Assembly (NCBI RefSeq): GCF_017599305.1
Contig: NZ_JAGFWR010000002.1
Coordinates: forward strand, 558,001-622,000
Source of the DNA: Micromonospora antibiotica
Lineage (GTDB): Bacteria > Actinomycetota > Actinomycetes > Mycobacteriales > Micromonosporaceae
Reading direction: 5' to 3'
Length of the DNA: 64,000 nucleotides
Shown here: positions 14,753-22,369 of the stretch, in pieces
Layout: each line of letters begins with the position of its first letter
Position numbering within the stretch: the first letter of the stretch is position 1
Notes under the pieces: generated by a model
Seen by the model: only the letters and a program-made list of their open reading frames with translations
What the model was told of the DNA's origin: nothing
Databases searched by the model: none
Made by a program: the position numbers and the translations under genes

Positions 14753-15841
14753 TCAGCCGGTGAGCACCACCTGGAGTTCCTGGCGACGGCGTTCGGCCAG
14801 GTCGGTGAGGAGGGCGGGTCCCTGTGCGAACGGGACCACTGCCGAGATCAGGTGGGTGCGGATCAGGTCGCCGTACCGGCGCAGCAGGTCGATCGTCTCG
14901 GCGGAGAGGCGTTCCCGGTCCCAGGTGGGGGCGAGACCCCGGGGCACCCGGCCGATCTGTGCGCAGCGCAGCGACAGCCCGTTGTGGTGGAACTCCTCAC
15001 CGAGCCGGACGGCGTCCGCGCCGCCCTGGTAGAACGCCAGGTCGATCACGGTGCCCTGGGGGCGCAGCAGGCGCAGCGCCAGGTGCAGTGCCCAGTCCTG
15101 ACCCCGGCACTGGAACACCACGTCGGCGCCCCGGTCCCCGGCGCTGTGGTGCCACCGGGTCTTGAGCACCACGGCGGGGTCGTCGGCGTCCGGGTCCAGG
15201 GTCTGCAGGCCGAGCGCCTCGGCGACCTGGCGGCGCTGCGGCGTCGGGTCGACCACCACCACCGAGGCGGCACCGTGCTGCCTGGCGAACAGGGCGGTGA
15301 GCAGGGCGACCACCCCACCGCCGACCACCGCGACCCGGCGGCCGCGCACCCCGTCGCCGAGCGAGCGGACGTCGGTGCCGTACAGGTCGGCGGCGGCGTG
15401 CAGCAGCCCGTTGGCGCAGATCGGGCCCATGTGGGCCACGTAGACGCCGAGCAGCGGATCGAGGTCGTCGGGCAGCGGCACGAACCGTTCGGCCAGCGGG
15501 TCGGCGACGTACCCGGTGCGGTGGCCGTAGGTCATCGCACCGACGGTGCCGACGGCGATCGCCGGGGTACGGCTCTGCACCACCTCGGCGACCTGCATGT
15601 AGCCGAGCCGGGTGACCGGGTACGGGGTGCTGGCCGTTCCGGGCCGGAACAGGCCGAGGCCGGTGTCGAAGGTGACGTTGAGGTAGGGGTTGGTGCCCTT
15701 GACGAAGCTCAGCTCGGTGCCGGCGGAGATGCCGCTGTAGCGGGTCCGCACCCGGATGGTGCCGTCGCGCAGCTCACCGGCCTCCTGCTCGGCCAGCTCG
15801 ACCCGTCCCGGTCCGCTGACCACCACCACCGTGTCACGCAT
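14753..15841 (-). CDS. Zinc-type alcohol dehydrogenase-like oxidoreductase (MDR family)
   Basis: A 362-residue medium-chain dehydrogenase-like protein. It shows the N-terminal GroES-like part (LRDGTIRVRTRYSGISAGTELSFVKG) and a Rossmann fold with GRRVAVVGGGVVALLTALFARQHGA, then VVDPTPQRRQVAEALG. The catalytic zinc ligands of classic alcohol dehydrogenases are not all evident: the usual GHE motif is missing, as in the bi-domain oxidoreductase subfamily that works with Gfo/Idh proteins. ATG at 15841 overlaps the Gfo/Idh gene by 8 nt, so the two are coupled and probably act on one sugar or cyclitol substrate. Confidence 0.88.
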   Translation of the reverse strand: MRDTVVVVSGPGRVELAEQEAGELRDGTIRVRTRYSGISAGTELSFVKGTNPYLNVTFDTGLGLFRPGTASTPYPVTRLGYMQVAEVVQSRTPAIAVGTVGAMTYGHRTGYVADPLAERFVPLPDDLDPLLGVYVAHMGPICANGLLHAAADLYGTDVRSLGDGVRGRRVAVVGGGVVALLTALFARQHGAASVVVVDPTPQRRQVAEALGLQTLDPDADDPAVVLKTRWHHSAGDRGADVVFQCRGQDWALHLALRLLRPQGTVIDLAFYQGGADAVRLGEEFHHNGLSLRCAQIGRVPRGLAPTWDRERLSAETIDLLRRYGDLIRTHLISAVVPFAQGPALLTDLAERRRQELQVVLTG

Positions 15842-16868
15842 CGACGGTCACCCCCGCGGGTGTCGCCGGCACGCCGCCGGCCACCGACGTCAGGGCGGCC
15901 GGGCCGGTGGGCAGGGTGACGGGGCGACCGGTGCGGGCGCTCTGCGCGACCGCGACCGCCAGTCGCTGGGTGCGCAGCGCCTCCGCGTACGGCACCCGGA
16001 TGTCGTCGCCGACGCCGGTGACCGCGTCGACGAAGGCCCGGTCGACGGCGACCCGGGCATCGTCCGGGTCGGCCGCCAGGTGGCGTTCCCCGTCGGCGTC
16101 GCGGATCGTCAGGCCGTCCTCGGCCAGGGACAGGGCCAGCCCGTCGGCGAGGATCTCCAGGCCGGCGCGGTGTTTCCAGCCGAGCACGCAGGCGGCGGCG
16201 AGGGTGCCCACCGCCCCGGAGGCGAAGCGCAGCGTGGCGGCGGTCACCGAGTCGATGTCGGCGTCGTCGACCGGCGGCGGGCTGCCGTCGCCGTACGCGG
16301 TCACCTCGACGGCCTCACCGGCCAGCACGCGGATCAGGTCCAGCACGTGGGCGGCCTGCTCGACGACCGGGCCGCCGGAGCGGTCCCGCACCGCCCACCA
16401 GGCCACCGGGGGCACCTTGTCCAGCCAGGCTCCGTTGACCATCCGCACCGGGCGGTCGGCGAGCAGTTGCCGGGCCTGCTGCACCACGTGCAGGTGACGC
16501 CAGTGGTGTCCGACGGCGGTGAGCAGCTGCTTCTCCTGGACCAGGGCGGCGATCCGCTCGGCGGTGTCCAGGTCGGCGGCGACCGGTTTCTCCACGAACA
16601 TCGGCACCCCGGCTGCGATCACGGCTTCCTCCACCGGCCCGTGCGCGAACGGGGGCACGCAGACGTAGACGGCGTCCGGGCCGGCGGCCAGCAGTTCGTC
16701 GACGTCGGCGAAGACGTGCGCGGAGTGCGCGGCGGCCAGTTCCGTCGCCGCGTCCCGGGCCACGTCGGTGACGCCGAGCAACTCCACGTCGGCGAAACTC
16801 CCCAGCACTCGGGCGTGGCGTTGCGCCACCCCGCCGGCCCCGACCAGCCCCACCCGGCACGTACGCAT
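15834..16868 (-). CDS. Gfo/Idh/MocA-family oxidoreductase
   Basis: A 344-residue NAD(P)-dependent dehydrogenase. Rossmann motif RVGLVGAGGVAQRHARVL at the N-terminus, the family signature MFVEKPVAADLDTAERI near residue 90-110 (EKP), and a C-terminal beta-sheet domain beginning about residue 125. Family members oxidise sugars, inositol or related polyols. ATG at 16868 has AGAGGGCC upstream. It overlaps the next dehydrogenase gene by 8 nt. The pair converges on the radical SAM gene and is separated from it by a strong terminator, so it probably belongs to a different transcription unit. Confidence 0.92.
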   Translation of the reverse strand: MRTCRVGLVGAGGVAQRHARVLGSFADVELLGVTDVARDAATELAAAHSAHVFADVDELLAAGPDAVYVCVPPFAHGPVEEAVIAAGVPMFVEKPVAADLDTAERIAALVQEKQLLTAVGHHWRHLHVVQQARQLLADRPVRMVNGAWLDKVPPVAWWAVRDRSGGPVVEQAAHVLDLIRVLAGEAVEVTAYGDGSPPPVDDADIDSVTAATLRFASGAVGTLAAACVLGWKHRAGLEILADGLALSLAEDGLTIRDADGERHLAADPDDARVAVDRAFVDAVTGVGDDIRVPYAEALRTQRLAVAVAQSARTGRPVTLPTGPAALTSVAGGVPATPAGVTVDA

Positions 16869-17041
16869 TCTTCGGCCCTCTCGACGCGGTCATGACCAAC
16901 GCCGTCAGCACTCCCCCCGGTGGGCCGGGGCGAAACCCCGGGGTCGTCGCGCAACACAGCGTTCACCTGCCGGGAACCGGCCGGTGGAACCGACGTGATC
17001 AAGCTGTTAGGGATTATCCGGTTAGCGGTTGTGCGGGGGTG

Positions 17042-17064
17042 GGAAAACCACATCCGGGTTTTCC
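17042..17064 (+). promoter_or_regulatory. Inverted repeat in the gpgS leader region
   Basis: GGAAAACC (17042-17049), 7-nt spacer, GGTTTTCC (17057-17064): a perfect 8-bp inverted repeat 23 nt before the gpgS GTG. It may be an operator or an mRNA hairpin. Just upstream, GGTTAG-N15-GGGAAA is a poor SigB-like match. Confidence 0.45.
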
Positions 17065-17087
17065 GCCATGGATCTGGGGGTTTGCCA

Positions 17088-18101
17088 GTGCGGGATACAA
17101 CACCGATCGTCTCTCCTGTCGTGGAGGCGTGGGCCACCTATCGAACGACGTCGGCGCAGGACTGGCCCACGCGACGGCTGATGCGGGCGAAGGGAGAGAA
17201 CCGGGTCAGCGTCGTGCTGCCCGCCCGCAACGAGGAAGCCACCGTCGGGGCGATCGTCGCGACGATCCGGGAACACCTGATGGACCGGGTTCCCCTGGTC
17301 GACGAGCTGATCGTGGTCGACTCCCGGTCGACCGACCGGACCGCACAGGTGGCCCGGGCCGCCGGCGCGGAGGTGGTCGGTCAGGACGAGATGACCCGGG
17401 GGCTGCCCCGGCTGACCGGCAAGGGTGACGCGCTCTGGGCCGGCCTGGCCGCCGCCGAGGGCGACGTCGTCGCCTTCATCGACGCCGATCTGCGGGAGTT
17501 CCGGCCGCACTTCGTGACCGGCCTGATCGGTCCGCTGCTGGTCGATCCGTCGGTGGAGTTCGTGAAGGGCTTCTACCACCGGCCCCTGGTCGGCACGACC
17601 AGCGTCGAGACCGACGGCGGCGGACGGGTGACGGAGCTGATGGCCCGGCCGCTGCTGAACCTGTTCTGGCCGGAGCTCGCCGGCTTCGTGCAGCCCCTGG
17701 CGGGCGAGTACGCCGGCCGGCGCGAGGTGCTGGAACGGGTGCCGTTCGTCACCGGTTACGGGGTCGAGACGGCCATGCTGATCGATCTGCTGGAACTGGT
17801 CGGCCTGGACGCGTTGGCCCAGGTCGACCTGGGCGAGCGCAAGCACCGGCACCAGGACACCGCGGCCCTGGGCCGGATGTCCGCGCAGATCATGCACACC
17901 GCCTGGGCGCGGTTGCAGCGGCGCGGCTGGGCCGCCCCGGGCACCAGCCCGGGAGCGCTGCTGACCCAGTTCCGTCGGGGCGGCTCGGAGGCGCTGCCGA
18001 ATCTCGACCGGGAGATCGTCGTCAACGACGTCTCGGTGCAGGAACGTCCACCCCTGGCCGAGCTGCGGCCCCGGCTGCCGCGGCGGCGGGTGGCCGCGTG
18101 A
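17088..18101 (+). CDS. gpgS: Glucosyl-3-phosphoglycerate synthase
   Basis: A 337-residue GT81/GT2-type retaining glucosyltransferase closely resembling mycobacterial GpgS, which joins glucose from an NDP-glucose to 3-phosphoglycerate. Matching blocks: VSVVLPARNEEATVGAIV, LVDELIVVDSRSTDRTA, LTGKGDALWAGLAAAEGDVVAFIDADL (DxD-like metal site), VKGFYHRPL, GGGRVTELMARPLL and QPLAGEYAGRREVLERVPF. This is the first step of glucosylglycerate and methylglucose lipopolysaccharide synthesis. GTG at 17088 gives the family N-terminus; a longer frame upstream is unlikely. No GpgP phosphatase gene is adjacent. The next gene, a GT4 enzyme, lies 100 bp downstream. Confidence 0.9.
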   Translation: MRDTTPIVSPVVEAWATYRTTSAQDWPTRRLMRAKGENRVSVVLPARNEEATVGAIVATIREHLMDRVPLVDELIVVDSRSTDRTAQVARAAGAEVVGQDEMTRGLPRLTGKGDALWAGLAAAEGDVVAFIDADLREFRPHFVTGLIGPLLVDPSVEFVKGFYHRPLVGTTSVETDGGGRVTELMARPLLNLFWPELAGFVQPLAGEYAGRREVLERVPFVTGYGVETAMLIDLLELVGLDALAQVDLGERKHRHQDTAALGRMSAQIMHTAWARLQRRGWAAPGTSPGALLTQFRRGGSEALPNLDREIVVNDVSVQERPPLAELRPRLPRRRVAA

Positions 18102-18201
18102 CGACACGGCGGGCCCTCCGACGCGACACCGGCAGTGCCACCCGACGCGCGGGGTCGACACCCGCCCGGGACTCCCACCGTCCCGAGAGGATTCCCCGAT
18201 C

Positions 18202-19359
18202 ATGAGTCTCACCGTGTTGATGAACGCCGGCCCCTGGCTGTCCGTGCCCCCACCCGGCTACGGCGGCATCGAGAACGTCATCGCCACCCTGGTGCCGGAG
18301 CTGCGTCGGCTCGGGGTGAAGGTGGTGCTGGCCTCGGTGGGGTCGAGCACCCTGCCGGTGGACGAGAGGTTCTCGGTCTACGACGACGGGCAGTTCGCGG
18401 CGTTGCAACGGCCCTACAACCAGGTGTGCGGGGTGTCCCAGGCGCACCTGGCCGGGGTGGTCCGGCAGGTACACGGCCGCGACGACATCGACCTGGTGCA
18501 CGACCACGTGGAAGCCGTCGGGCTGGCCACCCTCGCGGCGATGGGGCCGGCCGCCCCACCGGTGCTGCACACCCTGCACTGGGACCTCGCCAAGCACCCC
18601 GAGCTGTACGGCAACCTCGACGCCGGGGCGCGGGTCCGGGTCAACGGGGTCTCCGCCGCCCAACTGGCCCGCGCACCCCGGGCACTGCGGGCGCACTCGG
18701 TCGGGCACGTGCACCTGTCCACCCCGCTGGCCGTGCACGCCGACCGGGCGCCCCGGCCGGCAAAGGGTGACTACACGATCATTCTCGGCCGGATCAACCC
18801 GGGAAAGGGCCAGGACGTGGGCGCCCGGCTGGCCCGGCGCACCGGGGTGCCGCTGGTGCTCGCCGGCCCGGTCGGGCCGTACCACCGGCCGGCGGACCTG
18901 GCCGCGGCGGGTGAGGAGGCCCGGCAGAACCCGGACGTGCGGTTCTTCTACGACCAGGTCGCCCCGCACGTCGACGGTGACCTGGTCCGCTGGGTGGGCA
19001 CGGTGGCCGGCCGGGAGCGCGACGACCTGCTGGCCGGGGCGCGGGCGTCGTTGTTCCCGCTGCGCTGGGAGGAACCCGGCGGGACCGCCGTGGTGGAGTC
19101 GCTGGCGTTGGGCACGCCGGTGGTGGCGACCGGGCGGGGTTGCCTGCCCGAGCTGATCGTGCACGGGCGGACCGGCCTGCTCACCGACGACGAGGAGGAG
19201 CTGGGTGAGCTGTTGCTGGCGGCACGCCGGCTCGATCCGGACGAGTGCCGGCGGGAGGCCGCCGAGCGGTTCACCCCGGCGGTGATGGCGCAGCGGTACG
19301 TCACGCTCTACGAGACGGTCCGCGCCGGGGCCCGCAAGCCGCAGCTCCAGGCCGCCTGA
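18202..19359 (+). CDS. GT4-family glycosyltransferase
   Basis: A 385-residue GT-B enzyme. The N-terminal domain opens MSLTVLMNAGPWLSVPPPGYGG and carries DLVHDHVEA; the C-terminal nucleotide-sugar domain has IILGRINPGKGQD and the acidic motif RWEEPGGTAVVESLALGTPVVATGRGCLPELI, whose Glu residues are the GT4 EX7E-type pair. The acceptor cannot be named. GAGAGGA lies upstream of ATG at 18202. The position after gpgS on the same strand suggests a shared glucoside or storage-compound role, but the 100-bp gap leaves cotranscription open. Confidence 0.9.
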   Translation: MSLTVLMNAGPWLSVPPPGYGGIENVIATLVPELRRLGVKVVLASVGSSTLPVDERFSVYDDGQFAALQRPYNQVCGVSQAHLAGVVRQVHGRDDIDLVHDHVEAVGLATLAAMGPAAPPVLHTLHWDLAKHPELYGNLDAGARVRVNGVSAAQLARAPRALRAHSVGHVHLSTPLAVHADRAPRPAKGDYTIILGRINPGKGQDVGARLARRTGVPLVLAGPVGPYHRPADLAAAGEEARQNPDVRFFYDQVAPHVDGDLVRWVGTVAGRERDDLLAGARASLFPLRWEEPGGTAVVESLALGTPVVATGRGCLPELIVHGRTGLLTDDEEELGELLLAARRLDPDECRREAAERFTPAVMAQRYVTLYETVRAGARKPQLQAA

Positions 19360-19372
19360 ACCACCGACCCGA

Positions 19373-19404
19373 CCGGGTCCGGACCGTCCTCGGTCCGGGC
19401 CCGG
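19373..19404 (+). terminator. Stem-loop terminator after the GT4 gene
   Basis: CCGGGTCCGGACCG (19373-19386), loop TCCT, CGGTCCGGGCCCGG (19391-19404): 14-bp stem with one G-U pair, followed by TTTCGTT. Its right arm abuts the next promoter. Confidence 0.8.
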
Positions 19405-19429
19405 TTTCGTTCCCCGGGACCGCGGGTAC
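19403..19429 (+). promoter_or_regulatory. SigB/SigF-like promoter of the STAS-anti-sigma gene
   Basis: GGTTTC (19403-19408), 15-nt spacer, GGGTAC (19424-19429), 42 nt before the ATG. The -35 overlaps the end of the preceding terminator stem by 2 nt. Confidence 0.6.
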
Positions 19430-19471
19430 CTGGCGGTTCTGCCCAGCACCGCGAGCGGAATCGAGGGGCCG

Positions 19472-20200
19472 ATGGCCAGCCGGATCACCTGCGAGGTCCA
19501 CGACGAGTCACCCGTGACCGTCGTACGCCTCGCGGGCGCACTCGACCTGGGCACCATGCGCGCCGTACACACCGTGCTGGACCGCTGCCTGGCCACGCTG
19601 CCGGACGCGTTGGTGGTCGACCTGGGCGGGGTGACCGTCGCCGACCGGTTGGCGCTGTCGGTCTTCGCCGCCACCGCCCGGCAGGCCGCGGACTGGCCGG
19701 CCGTGCCGGTGGTGCTCTGCTCCCCCCCGCCGGACGCCGCCGCCTGGCTGGCCACCTCCACCGCCTGCCGGGTGGTGCCGGTACGGCAGGACTGCGCCGA
19801 GGCGACCCGGCTGGCCGGGGCGAGGGCCGCACCCCGGTTGCGGGTCCGGTTGGATCCGGTGGCGGGGGCCTGCCGGCGGGCCCGTGAGCTGGTCGGTGAC
19901 GCCTGCGCCCGGTGGAACGTCCCGCACCTGGTGGAACCGGCGTCGCTGGTGCTCAGTGAGCTGGTCGGCAACGTGGTGCGGCACGCCCACACCCCGATGC
20001 GGATCACGTTGACCCTGCACCAGCCGTACCTGCGGGTGGCGGTCGCCGACGGCAGCCGGGCGGTGGCGCGCGCGGCCAGCCCGGACGTGACCGCCGAGGG
20101 CGGCCGGGGTTTGCTGCTGATCCGGGACATGGCGCAGCGCTGGGGCAGTTCCCCGCTGGCCGACGGCAAAGTGGTTTGGGCACTCCTGCCCGCGAATTGA
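19472..20200 (+). CDS. STAS domain fused to HATPase_c anti-sigma kinase domain
   Basis: A 242-residue fusion. Residues about 5-105 form a STAS (anti-sigma antagonist) fold: TVVRLAGALDLGTMRAVHTVL and DALVVDLGGVTVADRLALS; the usual phosphorylatable Ser in the D-S-S/T motif is replaced by VADR here. Residues about 120-242 form a GHKL kinase-type anti-sigma domain (RsbW/SpoIIAB-like) with N-box ELVGNVVRHAHTP, G1 VAVADGSRAV and G2 EGGRGLLLIRDMAQRWG. Such proteins sequester or release SigB/SigF-class factors. A SigB-like promoter precedes it, which would give feedback. ATG at 19472 has GAGGGGCCG upstream. Confidence 0.88.
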   Translation: MASRITCEVHDESPVTVVRLAGALDLGTMRAVHTVLDRCLATLPDALVVDLGGVTVADRLALSVFAATARQAADWPAVPVVLCSPPPDAAAWLATSTACRVVPVRQDCAEATRLAGARAAPRLRVRLDPVAGACRRARELVGDACARWNVPHLVEPASLVLSELVGNVVRHAHTPMRITLTLHQPYLRVAVADGSRAVARAASPDVTAEGGRGLLLIRDMAQRWGSSPLADGKVVWALLPAN

Positions 20201-20221
20201 CCGAAATTCCCTCTCTCGCCT

Positions 20222-20247
20222 GGTTACATGGGCGGAGGGACGGGTAG
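20222..20247 (+). promoter_or_regulatory. SigB/SigF-like promoter of ctaD
   Basis: GGTTAC (20222-20227), 14-nt spacer, GGGTAG (20242-20247), 42 nt before the start codon. Same distance to the start as the site before 19472. Confidence 0.6.
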
Positions 20248-20289
20248 TCGCGCCCGTCCTTTCTGTCGTCACGACGGGGTGAGAGAGCC

Positions 20290-22296
20290 ATGCCCAGACG
20301 GGTAACCACGGAACCCGCCCGAGACCGCGGCCCGGCGATCCTCGCCCCGGCCCGGTTCGGTGGCTTCCCCGGACCGGTCCGCCCGGCGCTGCCCGGGAAC
20401 AAGCTGCTGCGGCTGCTCGGCACCACCGACGCCAAGCAGATCGGCCTGCTCTACCTGGCCACGTCGTTCGTGTTCTTCCTGATCGGCGGCGTGCTGGCCC
20501 TGCTCATCCGGGCCGAGCTGGCCCGGCCCGGGATGCAGTTCCTCTCCCCCGAGCAGTACAACCAGGCGTTCACCATGCACGGCACGATCATGCTGCTGCT
20601 CTTCGCCACCCCACTGGTGTTCGCCTTCGGCAACTACATCGTCCCGTTGCAGATCGGCGCACCGGACGTGGCCTTCCCCCGGCTCAACGCGTTCGCGTAC
20701 TGGCTGTACCTGTTCGGCGGCACGATGGTCGTCGGCGGCTACCTCACCCCCGGTGGTGCGGCCGACTTCGGCTGGACGGCGTACAACCCGCTCAGCGACG
20801 CGACGCACTCCCCCGGCATCGGGGGGAACCTGTGGGTGGTCGGCCTGGTCGTCTCCGGCCTGGGCACCATCCTGGGCGCGGTCAACCTGATCACCACCAC
20901 GCTGACCCTGCGCGCGCCCGGCATGACCATGTTCCGGATGCCGATCTTCACATGGAACATGCTGCTCACCGCCGTCCTGGTGATCCTGGTCTTCCCGCTG
21001 CTGGCCGCCGCGCTGCTGGCGCTGGGCGCGGACCGGCTGCTCGACGCCCACGTCTACGACCCGGCGACCGGCGGGCCGATGCTGTGGCAGCACCTGTTCT
21101 GGTTCTTCGGCCACCCCGAGGTCTACATCGTGGCGTTGCCGTTCTTCGGCATCATCACCGAGATCATCCCGGTCTTCAGCCGCAAACCGATCTTCGGCTA
21201 CACCGGCCTGGTGCTGGCCACCGTCGCGATCACCGTGCTGTCGATGACAGTCTGGGCGCACCACATGTTCGCCACCGGCCAGGTGCTGCTGCCGTTCTTC
21301 AGCTTCCTCAGCTATCTGATCGCGGTGCCCACCGGGGTGAAGTTCTTCAACTGGATCGGCACCATGTGGAAGGGGCAGCTCACCTTCGAGACGCCGATGC
21401 TGTTCGCCGTCGGGTTCCTGGTCACCTTCCTGCTCGGCGGCCTGACCGGGGTGCTGCTGGCCAGCCCGCCGGTGGACTTCCACGTCACCGACTCGTACTT
21501 CGTGGTGGCGCACTTCCACTACGTGCTGTTCGGCACCATCGTGTTCGCCGCGTTCGGCGGGGTCTACTTCTGGTTTCCCAAGATGACCGGCCGGCTGCTC
21601 GACGAACGGCTCGGCAAGCTGCACTTCTGGACCATGTTCATCGGCTTCCACGCCACCTTCCTGGTGCAGCACTGGCTGGGCGACGAGGGGATGCCCCGCC
21701 GGTACGCCGACTACCTGCCCGACGACGGCTTCACCACGCTCAACATGATCTCCACCGTCGGGTCGTTCGTGCTCGGCGCGTCCACCCTGTTCTTCCTCTA
21801 CAACGTGTGGAAGTCCTGGCGCTACGGCGCGCTGGTGACGGTGGACGACCCGTGGGGTTTCGGCAACTCCCTGGAATGGGCCACCACCTGCCCGCCCCCG
21901 TTGCGCAACTTCGACCGGATGCCCCGGATCCGCTCCGAGCGGCCCGCCTTCGACGCCAAGTACGGCCCCCTCGTCGCCGACCTCGGCCGGGACCTGCCGC
22001 AACGCACCACCCGGCCACCGCAGCACCTGCACGACGAGCTGCACCACGAGCGGCACGTACCCGAGTCACCGGCGGCCGAGGGCGCGCACGGGGCCCGGGA
22101 GGCGGTGGAGTACCAACCCGCCCCGCAGTCCGGCGCCCGCCCGGTGGAGGTGCCCGAACCGGAGGACGTCCGCCGTCCCGGCTTCGCGCACTCCGACGCC
22201 CCGGACGACGACGGCCCCGGCGGTGCGAACCCCGACACCCCCGAACGGTGGCGGCACCCGCACAGCACGGACGACGACGACCCCGGACGGCGCTGA
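20290..22296 (+). CDS. ctaD: Cytochrome c oxidase subunit I (orphan copy with long C-terminal tail)
   Basis: A 668-residue haem-copper oxidase subunit I with twelve or so transmembrane helices. Haem and CuB ligands are present: [17 protein letters not shown] (with the His-Tyr crosslink pair), VWAHHMF and HFHYVLFG. Residues after about 555 form an unusual 110-residue hydrophilic, Pro/His/Asp-rich tail ([12 protein letters not shown] and later). No subunit II, III or haem-synthesis gene is adjacent, so this is probably a second, stress-related copy that borrows other subunits. GAGAGAG lies upstream of ATG at 20290. A SigB-like promoter precedes it. Confidence 0.93.
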   Translation: MPRRVTTEPARDRGPAILAPARFGGFPGPVRPALPGNKLLRLLGTTDAKQIGLLYLATSFVFFLIGGVLALLIRAELARPGMQFLSPEQYNQAFTMHGTIMLLLFATPLVFAFGNYIVPLQIGAPDVAFPRLNAFAYWLYLFGGTMVVGGYLTPGGAADFGWTAYNPLSDATHSPGIGGNLWVVGLVVSGLGTILGAVNLITTTLTLRAPGMTMFRMPIFTWNMLLTAVLVILVFPLLAAALLALGADRLLDAHVYDPATGGPMLWQHLFWFFGHPEVYIVALPFFGIITEIIPVFSRKPIFGYTGLVLATVAITVLSMTVWAHHMFATGQVLLPFFSFLSYLIAVPTGVKFFNWIGTMWKGQLTFETPMLFAVGFLVTFLLGGLTGVLLASPPVDFHVTDSYFVVAHFHYVLFGTIVFAAFGGVYFWFPKMTGRLLDERLGKLHFWTMFIGFHATFLVQHWLGDEGMPRRYADYLPDDGFTTLNMISTVGSFVLGASTLFFLYNVWKSWRYGALVTVDDPWGFGNSLEWATTCPPPLRNFDRMPRIRSERPAFDAKYGPLVADLGRDLPQRTTRPPQHLHDELHHERHVPESPAAEGAHGAREAVEYQPAPQSGARPVEVPEPEDVRRPGFAHSDAPDDDGPGGANPDTPERWRHPHSTDDDDPGRR

Positions 22297-22311
22297 CCCG
22301 CAACGGTCGTC

Positions 22312-22342
22312 GGGCCGGCACCCCGTTCGGGGGTGCCGGCCC
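22312..22342. terminator. Bidirectional stem-loop terminator
   Basis: GGGCCGGCACCCC (22312-22324), 5-nt loop, GGGGTGCCGGCCC (22330-22342): perfect 13-bp stem between converging ctaD and the sigma-factor gene. Confidence 0.88.
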
Positions 22343-22369
22343 GATGTTCCCCCGCCGGCCGGAGCCGGG

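Noticed and set aside
18022..20169. 715-residue minus-strand frame
   Set aside because: Covers three well-supported plus-strand genes and has low-complexity composition.
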